Part shown: positions 1-5,551 of the stretch, one piece after another
Layout of the letters: each line of letters begins with the position of its first letter
Numbering within the stretch: the stretch's first letter is position 1
NCBI GenBank assembly: GCA_003456155.1
Contig: DMPC01000121.1
Coordinates: forward strand, 4,322-9,883
DNA from: Actinomycetota bacterium
GTDB lineage: Bacteria > Actinomycetota > Actinomycetes > S36-B12
Direction of reading: 5' to 3'
Length of the DNA stretch: 5,562 nt
Position numbers and translations under genes: made by a program
The notes under the pieces: generated by a model
The model's input: the letters and a program-made list of their open reading frames with translations, nothing else
Databases searched by the model: none
Told to the model about the DNA's origin: nothing

Positions 1-36
1 GCGGTGCCCAGTGACCACTCGCGGTTGAATGGGGGC

Positions 37-894
37 ATGACGACGCAGACGTTCACTCTCGCGGCACGCACCGATGACCCGCTCACGATCCACCGCCTCG
101 GCTTCGGCGCCATGCGGATCACCGGCCACGGCATCTGGGGGCCACCTGCCGACCCTGACACGGCCGTGGCCGTGCTGCGCAGGGCAGTGGAGCTCGGGGT
201 CGACTTCATCGACACCGCTGATGCCTACGGCCCGGACGTGAGCGAGGACCTCATCCGCGAGGCTCTCCACCCCTATGACGGAGTCGTCATCGCGACCAAG
301 GGCGGCCTGACCCGGCAGGGCCCCGACGCCTGGGAGCCCGTGGGTCGACCGGCCTACCTGCGCCAGTGCGTTCAGATGTCGCTGCGCCGCCTCGGGGTCG
401 ACCGCATCGACCTGTGGCAGCTGCACCGCATCGACCCGCAGGTCCCCGCCGACGAGCAGTTCGGGGCGATCGCGGAGTTCCAGCGCGAGGGCCTCATCCG
501 ACACATCGGCCTCTCGGAGGTCACCATCGACGACGTGGTCGCCGCCCAGCGTCATGTCGACGTCGTCACGGTGCAGAACCTCTACAACGTCGCGGACAGG
601 AGTGCCGAGAGCCTGCTCGACCACTGCGAGACGGAGGGCATCGGCTTCATTCCGTGGTTCCCGCTCGGTGGTCGCGGTCTCGCGCAGGAGGGCAGCGCGC
701 TCACCCGCATCGCCGACCGGCTCGGCGCGACCCCCGGGCAGGTCGCACTGGCATGGCTGCTGCAGCGATCGCCCGTGATGCTGCCCATCCCGGGAACGGG
801 TTCGCTGGAGCATCTGGCCGAGAACTGCGCGAGCAGTGACCTCGTGCTCGATGACGAGGCCCTGGCCGAGCTCAACGCCCTGGCGACGAGCTAG
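37..894 (+). CDS. Aldo/keto reductase, NADPH-dependent oxidoreductase
   Basis: A 285-residue aldo/keto reductase, a soluble (beta/alpha)8-barrel enzyme that reduces aldehydes or ketones with NAD(P)H. The full catalytic tetrad is visible: Asp59 in FIDTA, Tyr64 in ADAYG, Lys88 in IATKGG and His130 in WQLHRID. The C-terminal stretch around 251-263 (IPGTGSLEHLAEN) matches the family's cofactor-phosphate loop. The N-terminal RLGFGAMRITG and IWGPP motifs resemble the many actinobacterial AKRs annotated only to family level, so the substrate is unknown. Length is normal. I chose ATG at 37 because the protein then starts just before the first barrel strand. An in-frame GTG at 4 would add 11 residues using codons that are atypical here (AGT, TTG, AAT, GGG). 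No strong Shine-Dalgarno precedes 37, and only 36 upstream bases are visible, so the promoter is not seen. The gene converges on the cupin gene, and both stops lie in one CTAG. Family call is sure; function is not. Confidence 0.95.
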   Translation: MTTQTFTLAARTDDPLTIHRLGFGAMRITGHGIWGPPADPDTAVAVLRRAVELGVDFIDTADAYGPDVSEDLIREALHPYDGVVIATKGGLTRQGPDAWEPVGRPAYLRQCVQMSLRRLGVDRIDLWQLHRIDPQVPADEQFGAIAEFQREGLIRHIGLSEVTIDDVVAAQRHVDVVTVQNLYNVADRSAESLLDHCETEGIGFIPWFPLGGRGLAQEGSALTRIADRLGATPGQVALAWLLQRSPVMLPIPGTGSLEHLAENCASSDLVLDDEALAELNALATS

Positions 895-1229
895 CGCTCG
901 ACGACCCAGACCTTGCGCAACGGTTCGTCGATCTCCCACACCGTCCGAGTCCCGGCATAGAGAACCCCCACCGTGCCCGGCCGCAGGACGAGCACCGATC
1001 CGTCCTCGAGGATGACGCGACCCGAGCCGGCCAGCACCACGAAGACCTCATCGGTCTCGATATCGGTGGATCGGCCGACCGAGTGCTCCCAGACACCCAC
1101 CTCGTAGGCGTCCGTCCGGGCCAGCACCGCGATGCCGGTGGACACCGGGCCGTCGGGGCACTTCTCGCCGGGGAGATCCGACATCGGCATCGCGAGGGCG
1201 AGGGCATCGAAGGCTGCGTCGAGGGGCAT
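891..1229 (-). CDS. Small cupin-domain protein (Cupin_3/DUF861-like)
   Basis: A 112-residue single-domain cupin. After a short N-terminal leader, residues about 44-110 form the beta-barrel pattern: VGVWEHSVG, then ETDEVFVVLAGSG, then ILEDGS, a glycine turn at LRPGTVG, and a closing WEIDEPLRKVWVV. The tryptophan, the dE-x-F-V-V-L-x-G segment and the final WEI...RKVWVV resemble the Cupin_3 (DUF861) group, which includes ureidoglycolate- and EutQ-related cupins. The usual metal-binding HxH is absent (STDIETDE instead) and the second-motif histidine is also missing, so a classical metal-dependent dioxygenase or isomerase role is unlikely. The start at 1229 has a good Shine-Dalgarno (GAGGA, 7 bases away). 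The gene lies 25 bases downstream of the decarboxylase on the same strand, so co-transcription is likely. It may be a binding, accessory or regulatory partner of that enzyme; this is inference. The stop TAG overlaps the stop of the opposing aldo/keto reductase gene. Confidence 0.88.
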   Translation of the reverse strand: MPLDAAFDALALAMPMSDLPGEKCPDGPVSTGIAVLARTDAYEVGVWEHSVGRSTDIETDEVFVVLAGSGRVILEDGSVLVLRPGTVGVLYAGTRTVWEIDEPLRKVWVVER

Positions 1230-1236
1230 GGAGCCA

Positions 1237-1241
1237 TCCTC
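1237..1241 (-). promoter_or_regulatory. Ribosome binding site of the cupin gene
   Basis: GAGGA on the minus strand, 7 bases before the ATG at 1229. It decides the cupin start: reading open in the same frame up to 1421 gives only arginine- and serine-rich sequence antisense to nothing useful and overlapping the decarboxylase. It lies in the 25-base gap after the decarboxylase stop, which allows separate initiation on a shared mRNA. Confidence 0.65.
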
Positions 1242-1254
1242 ACCCGCGAAGCGG

Positions 1255-2688
1255 TCAGACGGCGTCAATGACCTCGATCGTCTCGAGAGTCGGATCGCTG
1301 CTGTAGGCGACGCGGCCGACCTTGCCCGCCGTCTGGATCGCCTCGATGGTCTCTGCGGTGACGCGCTCGCCCGGTGCCAGGAGCGGCACGCCCGGGGGGT
1401 AAGGGCAGAACTGCTCCGCACTCACCTCGCCCACGGCATCGCGCAGCGGGATCCGGCGACGATCGGCGAAGAACGCCTCCCGCGGAGTCACGACCACCTC
1501 CGGCTCGACCCGCCAGACGGCCAGCGGGGCCATGGGACGTCCCGGCTGTCGCATCGACTCGATCAGCCCGATGAGCAGGTCGGTGAAGGCGAGAATCCAC
1601 TCGGGCTCGTCGGCGACACTGGCCGTGAAGACGATCGTGTCCCGATCCGACGACTCCGGCCCGTGGCCGAGGTCGAACAGCGCGTTGCCGAGGGCAGTTC
1701 CGTCGACTCCCGTGCCCGGCAGGATCAGGGTCAGCTTCATCGGGTCCACGCGGCATCCGGCGTTGGCGTCGTCGAGCACGATCAGGCCGGGAACGGCCGC
1801 CAGCCGGCGACGCGCTTGGGCAACCGACTCCATCAGCAGTTCAAGGCGCTCCCGTCCGCCGCGCGCCATCGCCGCGCGGGTCGCATCGATCGAGGCCAGC
1901 AGGGTTCCCGAGGGCGAGGTTGTCGTCGTCAGGTCGACCCACCTGTCGAGGGTCGAACGGTCGACGAAGCCACGGCCCTCTCGGATCGAGACCACGGCGG
2001 TCTGCGAATAGCCGGTCAACGCCTTGTGGACGCTTGTCACGCTGATGTCCGCTCCGTTGCGGACGGCCCCTCCCTCGGGGAGGAAGTCCAGGTGGGCTCC
2101 CCATGCCTGGTCCACGATGAGCACCTGCCCGCGATCGTGCGCGGCGCGCGCGAGACTGGCGACATCCGACATCGTCCCGATGTAGCTCGGCGATGTCGCG
2201 AAGAAGCCGTTCACGTCCTCCGGCACACGTCGGATCGCCTCGGGGTCCATGCCGATCGGCAGGTGGAACTCCGGGTGGAGTCGCGGGTAGATCCACACGG
2301 GCACGGCGCCGCTGATGACGAGGGCCGCCTGGGTGCTGCGATGGGACGTGCGATCGATGGCGATCGGGACGCCCCGATCAGCCACCATGCCGACGGCGGT
2401 GATGTTGCCCTGCGAGGAGCCACCCACCAGGAAGCGGCTTGCGTCGGCGCCCACCTGCTGCGCCCACAGGGCCTCCGCCTTGCCCAGGTAGTCGTGCGAG
2501 TAGGCGTTGTCATCGACGCCTCCCTGCATGACGATGTCGTCGCGAACGGTGTCACCGATGAGGTCGGCGGCCCAGCCCTTGCGGTCGAGGGTGTAGCGCA
2601 TCTTGTGACCCGGGATCTGCATGGGCCGCTTGCCGGAACGCTGGGCTCGCCGCCACGCGTCCAGCAGGGGGGTCTCGTCCTGAGCCAT
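1255..2688 (-). CDS. PLP-dependent Orn/Lys/Arg-type decarboxylase
   Basis: A 477-residue fold-type-I PLP enzyme of the Orn/Lys/Arg decarboxylase family, short form without an N-terminal wing domain. Such enzymes decarboxylate basic amino acids to polyamines or diamines in the cytoplasm. Visible motifs, in order: IPGHKM (25-30), DNAYSHDYLG (60-69), GGSSQGN (89-95, phosphate contact), DRTSHRS with His116 as the probable ring-stacking residue, VDQAWGAHLDF with Asp193 facing the pyridine nitrogen, and SVHKAL with Lys222 as the Schiff-base lysine. TTTTSPSGTLLAS follows near 253-266. The C-terminal domain carries EAFFADRR, AVGEVSAE and CPYPPGVPLLAPGE (428-441). Start at 2688: an in-frame ATG at 2745 would add 19 residues rich in codons unusual here (AAA, CGA, ACT, AGG, CAA), so I rejected it. 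Possible ribosome sites are AAGGG 3 bases and AGGAAGG about 13-14 bases upstream; neither is ideal. It is divergent from glycerate kinase and probably leads an operon with the cupin. Substrate is unassigned. Some homologues are annotated just as aminotransferase-fold proteins. Confidence 0.94.
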   Translation of the reverse strand: MAQDETPLLDAWRRAQRSGKRPMQIPGHKMRYTLDRKGWAADLIGDTVRDDIVMQGGVDDNAYSHDYLGKAEALWAQQVGADASRFLVGGSSQGNITAVGMVADRGVPIAIDRTSHRSTQAALVISGAVPVWIYPRLHPEFHLPIGMDPEAIRRVPEDVNGFFATSPSYIGTMSDVASLARAAHDRGQVLIVDQAWGAHLDFLPEGGAVRNGADISVTSVHKALTGYSQTAVVSIREGRGFVDRSTLDRWVDLTTTTSPSGTLLASIDATRAAMARGGRERLELLMESVAQARRRLAAVPGLIVLDDANAGCRVDPMKLTLILPGTGVDGTALGNALFDLGHGPESSDRDTIVFTASVADEPEWILAFTDLLIGLIESMRQPGRPMAPLAVWRVEPEVVVTPREAFFADRRRIPLRDAVGEVSAEQFCPYPPGVPLLAPGERVTAETIEAIQTAGKVGRVAYSSDPTLETIEVIDAV

Positions 2689-2719
2689 CTGCCCTTGTCC
2701 ACCCTTCCTAGTTCGTTTC

Positions 2720-2737
2720 CGGTCCTGTCCGGGACCG
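2720..2737. repeat. Inverted repeat, candidate operator (6-bp arms)
   Basis: CGGTCC, a 6-base spacer (TGTCCG), then GGACCG: a perfect 6-bp dyad centred 40 bases upstream of the decarboxylase start and 65 bases upstream of the kinase start. A second GTCC inside the spacer can also pair with GGAC (2727-2735). The position suits a transcription-factor site controlling the decarboxylase or both genes. Arms this short arise often in GC-rich DNA, so this is a candidate only. Confidence 0.35.
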
Positions 2738-2745
2738 ACGTCCAT

Positions 2746-2765
2746 CCTGACGCATGCCCCTCAGG
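2746..2765. repeat. Inverted repeat, candidate operator (5-bp arms)
   Basis: CCTGA, a 10-base spacer, then TCAGG. The 15-base centre-to-centre spacing of the half-sites is possible for a dimeric regulator on roughly 1.5 helical turns. The spacer contains GCATGC, which is off-centre. It overlaps the possible -10 of the decarboxylase and lies just upstream of the possible kinase -10. The evidence is weak because the arms are short. Confidence 0.22.
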
Positions 2766-2793
2766 CGCCCGTGCCATTACGGTGGGCCGGGAG

Positions 2794-3915
2794 ATGCAGA
2801 CCATCCACGTCGTACTTGCACCCAATGCGTTCAAGGGGACACTCACATCCCTCGAGGCCGCTCACGCCATGGCCACTGGCGTGCGTACCGCGCTGCCCGG
2901 TGCAGCGATCCGGCTGCTGCCGATCGCCGATGGGGGTGACGGCTCCGTCGACGCCTTCATCGGAGCGGGCTATCGCGCGGTCGGGGCCCCCGTGCGAGAT
3001 GCCCTGGGGCGCAGGCACCTCGCCACCATCGCCGTCCGCGGAGACGAGGCGGTCGTGGAGATCGCCAACACCTGCGGACTCGCGATCCTGGGCTCGCAGC
3101 CGCGCCGACCCCTGGATGCCTGCACGCTGGGTCTGGGTGACGCGATCCGCAGCGCCCTTGACACCGGGGCCGCACGGATCGTGGTCTGCCTGGGCGGCAG
3201 CGCATCGACCGACGGCGGGGCCGGGATGCTGGTCGCCCTGGGCGCTCGACTGCTCGACGCACTCGGGCACGAGGTCGAGCCCACCGGACGCGAGCTGCAT
3301 CGGGTGCGCTCGTTGGATCTGGACGGGCTGGACCCTCGCCTTTCCACCTGTGCGCTGACCGTCCTGGCAGACGTCTCGAATCCGCTGTACGGCAGCAGCG
3401 GCGCCGCGCAGGTGTTCGCGGCCCAGAAGGGCGCAACGCCAGAGGAGATCGCCCTCCTCGACTCCGGGCTCGTGACCTGGGCCCGCGTGCTGCACGAGGA
3501 GACGGGGATGCAGGTGGCCTCGCTCCCGGGCTCCGGCGCCGCCGGAGGCACCGCCGCTGCAGCAGCGGCCCTGGGCGCGGCGATCCGCCCGGGCAGCCGA
3601 ACCATCGCCGCGATGCTCAACCTCGAGGAGGCCGTCGCGGCCAGCGATGTCGTCCTCACCGGCGAGGGCCGGCTCGACGAGCAGACCCGGCACGGGAAGG
3701 GCAGCGGTCACGTCATTGACGTGGCCCGTACCGCGAACGTCCCGGTGCTGGCCGTGTGCGGCCGCATCGACCTGACGCCCGCGGAACTGGAGGATCTCGG
3801 CCTCGCCGGGTGGGCCGAGTCGGGAGGCGCAGGGGCACCTGCGCAGGCACTGGAACAGGCCACGGCAGGCGCCCTGAGGAGCTGGTTGGCCGCCTCTGCG
3901 CCACAATCTCGGTGA
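2794..3915 (+). CDS. glxK: Glycerate kinase (GarK/GlxK family)
   Basis: A 373-residue glycerate kinase of the bacterial GarK/GlxK type, which phosphorylates D-glycerate with ATP, usually to 2-phosphoglycerate, linking glyoxylate, glycerate or serine breakdown to glycolysis. It is full length for the family. Motifs: VVLAPNAFKGTLTS (6-19), PIADGGDGS (43-51), EIANTCGLA (89-97), CLGGSASTDGGAGM (132-145), LADVSNPLYGSSGAAQVFAAQKGA (191-214), PGSGAAGGTA (245-254) and VVLTGEGRLDEQTRHGK (286-302). The start at 2794 puts the first beta strand at residue 4, as in the family. GGGAG touches the ATG with no spacing, too close for a normal Shine-Dalgarno. An in-frame GTG at 2782 would add four residues and also lacks a ribosome site. 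The same frame is open far upstream across the antisense decarboxylase, but that part is not coding. The gene stands alone: divergent from the decarboxylase and convergent with the antiporter. The glxK label is by family; regiospecificity and pathway are not shown by context. Confidence 0.95.
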   Translation: MQTIHVVLAPNAFKGTLTSLEAAHAMATGVRTALPGAAIRLLPIADGGDGSVDAFIGAGYRAVGAPVRDALGRRHLATIAVRGDEAVVEIANTCGLAILGSQPRRPLDACTLGLGDAIRSALDTGAARIVVCLGGSASTDGGAGMLVALGARLLDALGHEVEPTGRELHRVRSLDLDGLDPRLSTCALTVLADVSNPLYGSSGAAQVFAAQKGATPEEIALLDSGLVTWARVLHEETGMQVASLPGSGAAGGTAAAAAALGAAIRPGSRTIAAMLNLEEAVAASDVVLTGEGRLDEQTRHGKGSGHVIDVARTANVPVLAVCGRIDLTPAELEDLGLAGWAESGGAGAPAQALEQATAGALRSWLAASAPQSR

Positions 3916-3921
3916 CCGAGC

Positions 3922-3950
3922 CTCCCGACCGGCCCTAGGGGCGCTGGGAG
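3922..3950. terminator. Possible two-way hairpin between converging genes
   Basis: CTCCC (3922-3926) pairs with GGGAG (3946-3950). Between them GCCC (3932-3935) pairs with GGGC (3939-3942) around a TAG loop, giving an imperfect nested stem. It covers the 19-base gap between the kinase and antiporter stops and the last codons of the antiporter. The CCCTAGGG core is a perfect 8-base palindrome. There is no T-tract on either side, so this is not a classical intrinsic terminator, and the internal mismatches weaken it. It is the only visible structure that could separate the two converging transcripts. Confidence 0.3.
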
Positions 3951-5512
3951 CGAAGGGCCCGCTCACGGACATCGAGCTGCTGGAGGAGCGGCCGCACGAG
4001 GGCATCAGGCAGCCCCTCCGCATCCCGCATCGTGATGAGCTCCTCCTGCTCCGCGCGGATCATCGCTCGTGCGAGCTCGGCGGCCAGGGCCACGCCGTCG
4101 TCCGCGGCGGTGGACTCCGTCGCCAGGCCCGAGGGGGCCTCGAGGCGCCGCTCGACATCACCGCGGAGTCGATCCGAGACCGATGCAGGAACCGGGGTGC
4201 CGGCATCCATCGCCTCGACCTCGAGATCCGTCAGTCGGTCCAGGGCTGCCCTCGCCAGCTGGGCGTCGACGCGAGCGAGCAGAGCCGAGTCGTCATCAGA
4301 GGAGATCTTCAGCGCGCGCGCCAGTGGAGTCAGCGTGATCGACAGCAGCAGGGTGAGCAGGATGATGATGAAGGTCGTGGCGAGGATGAGGTCCCGCGCC
4401 GGCACGAGCTCACCGGTGGCGAAGGCGACCGGGATCGTGAAGGCCGCCAGGCCCGAGACCGGGCCACGCGCGCCCGCCCACGAGACGATGATCGCACCGC
4501 GGACGGTGCCTCCCTCTTCCATCCGTCGCGCCTTGGCCATCCCGATCATCGCGAACACGAAGACGGTGCGCAGCACGATGAGGGTGACGAGCACCACGGG
4601 CACCAGGATCACGAGGGACCGAAGGTCGGTGCGCGTCACCCGCGACAGCACGTCGGGGAGTTCGAGCCCGATGAGGAAGAACGCCAGGCACTGCAGCACG
4701 AAGGTCAGGTGCTTCCACAGCGTCACACTCTGAAGTCGGCCCGCATGGCCGGGATCAGCGTGCTGGCGGTTGGCGACGAACAGCGCGGCGACCACCACCG
4801 CGAGGATGCCGGATCCGTCGAGCGCCTCGGCCAGTGCGTAGAGCGCGAATGGCGCGACGAGCACGAGTGAGTTGGCCGGGATCAGGTCCTTGGAGCGACG
4901 CAGGACGAGCGAGAGGAGGTAGCCCCCGATCGCCCCGACTCCGACACCCACCACAACGGCCGCCGTGAAGATGCGTCCGACCTCGAGCAGAGTGACGGCG
5001 CCTGCAGAGGCGGCGACCAGCGACACCTTCAGCGCCGTCAGGCCGGTGCCGTCGTTGACCAGGCTCTCTCCCTCGAGGATCGAGACCATGCGTCGCGGCA
5101 GACCTGCCCGCCGCGCGACCGCGCTGACCGCGACGGCATCCGTCGGCGCGAGGATCGCGCCGAGCGCGAAGGCCATCGCCAGAGGCATGGCCACGAGCGC
5201 CGCCGCCACCGCGCCTACCCCCAGAGTGGTGGCGGCCACCAGGCCTACCGCGAGGACGAGGACGGGACGACGGACCTTCCTCAGGTCAAGGTAGGAGGAG
5301 CCCAGGGCCTCCCCGAACACGAGCGGCGCCAGCACGGCGACCAGGACGACCTCCGGATCGGGAGGAGCGGTGGGCCCGACGGGCAGCACCCCGATGACCG
5401 CGCCGGCGATCACCAGAGGGATTGCTATGCCCCAGCCCCGCTGGCGCAGGAAGGCCCCCAGCGCGACGGCAATGATCGCGGCCATGGCCATCGTCTCGAA
5501 GGTCTCGTTCAT
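3935..5512 (-). CDS. Cation:proton antiporter (CPA1/NhaP-type Na+/H+ exchanger)
   Basis: A 525-residue inner-membrane antiporter, probably exchanging Na+ or K+ for protons in pH and salt homeostasis. Residues 8-400 are strongly hydrophobic, with about 12-13 membrane segments. Diagnostic motifs are APTDAVAVSAV (122-132, Asp125), LEGESLVNDGTGL (146-158, with the Asn153-Asp154 pair typical of electroneutral CPA1 exchangers) and WAGARGPVSGL (345-355, Arg349). LAPLVFGEAL (61-70) and FFLIGLELP (278-286) are also family-like. Residues about 402-525 form a charged, largely helical cytoplasmic tail, often regulatory in this family. I chose the start at 5512. An ATG at 5539 would add nine residues, includes the rare codon TTA, and would place the -10 box inside the coding region. 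The start lacks a Shine-Dalgarno but has TAGGCT 8 bases upstream, as in leaderless genes. It converges on glycerate kinase and stands alone here. The cation preference cannot be read from sequence. Confidence 0.95.
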   Translation of the reverse strand: MNETFETMAMAAIIAVALGAFLRQRGWGIAIPLVIAGAVIGVLPVGPTAPPDPEVVLVAVLAPLVFGEALGSSYLDLRKVRRPVLVLAVGLVAATTLGVGAVAAALVAMPLAMAFALGAILAPTDAVAVSAVARRAGLPRRMVSILEGESLVNDGTGLTALKVSLVAASAGAVTLLEVGRIFTAAVVVGVGVGAIGGYLLSLVLRRSKDLIPANSLVLVAPFALYALAEALDGSGILAVVVAALFVANRQHADPGHAGRLQSVTLWKHLTFVLQCLAFFLIGLELPDVLSRVTRTDLRSLVILVPVVLVTLIVLRTVFVFAMIGMAKARRMEEGGTVRGAIIVSWAGARGPVSGLAAFTIPVAFATGELVPARDLILATTFIIILLTLLLSITLTPLARALKISSDDDSALLARVDAQLARAALDRLTDLEVEAMDAGTPVPASVSDRLRGDVERRLEAPSGLATESTAADDGVALAAELARAMIRAEQEELITMRDAEGLPDALVRPLLQQLDVRERALRSQRP

Positions 5513-5520
5513 CGCGCGCG

Positions 5521-5551
5521 AGCCTAACGTTCTCACCATCGCCCGAGTCAG
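5521..5551 (-). promoter_or_regulatory. Candidate leaderless promoter of the antiporter gene
   Basis: On the minus strand TAGGCT (5526-5521) fits the actinobacterial -10 pattern TANNNT and ends exactly 8 bases before the A of the ATG at 5512. This is the distance expected when transcription starts at or next to the start codon. A -35-like CTGACT (5551-5546; four of six matches to TTGACA) lies 19 bases further upstream, somewhat long. No Shine-Dalgarno is found between the box and the ATG (CGCGCGCG only), which agrees with a leaderless mRNA. Confidence 0.5.

Larger units (their letters stand above)
2689..2793. promoter_or_regulatory. Divergent intergenic promoter region
   Basis: The 105 bases between the divergent decarboxylase and glycerate kinase starts must hold both promoters. 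For the kinase, TACGGT at 2778-2783 fits the actinobacterial -10 pattern TANNNT and ends 10 bases before the ATG, which would give a leader of only a few bases; no good -35 lies at 16-18 bases. For the decarboxylase, the minus-strand CAGGAT near 2743-2748 is a -10-like hexamer without a clear -35. Two short inverted repeats lie here (listed separately) and could be operators. The region also contains one of only three CTAG tetramers that I find in the window (2708-2711). No regulator gene is present in the window. Confidence 0.6.

Noticed and set aside
4..36. GTG start at 4 for the aldo/keto reductase.
   Set aside because: It would add 11 residues with codons atypical of this genome, and the protein from the ATG at 37 already contains the full barrel. 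No upstream sequence is available to judge a ribosome site.
193..402. 12-base direct repeat CTCGGGGTCGAC at 193-204 and 391-402 within the aldo/keto reductase.
   Set aside because: Both copies encode LGVD before a barrel strand (LGVDFID and LGVDRID). Shared amino acids and codon bias explain the match; there is no sign of a mobile or regulatory repeat.
2689..2745. Longer N-terminus of the decarboxylase from the ATG at 2745.
   Set aside because: The 19 extra codons include AAA, CGA, ACT, AGG and CAA, which are uncommon in the neighbouring genes, and homologues begin close to the TPLLDAW segment. GAGGGG 11 bases before 2745 keeps it a minor possibility.
1132..2793. A reading frame on the plus strand that stays open opposite the decarboxylase and runs in frame into glycerate kinase, giving a 927-residue apparent protein.
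   Set aside because: The first 554 residues are rich in Arg, Gly, His and Asp with no recognisable domain, and lie exactly antisense to a well-conserved enzyme. GC-rich codon bias often keeps such frames free of stops. The kinase itself begins at 2794, matching its family.
2761..4023. A 420-codon open frame on the minus strand opposite glycerate kinase and overlapping the antiporter end.
   Set aside because: Low-complexity Gly, Arg and Ala composition, no motif, and it is antisense to an intact kinase and overlaps the antiporter in another frame. It is a shadow of GC-rich coding.
4032..4733. A 233-codon plus-strand open frame opposite the antiporter.
   Set aside because: The product is almost only Ser, Arg, Ala and Thr, which is the typical reverse image of hydrophobic membrane codons. 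The opposing gene has clear family motifs.
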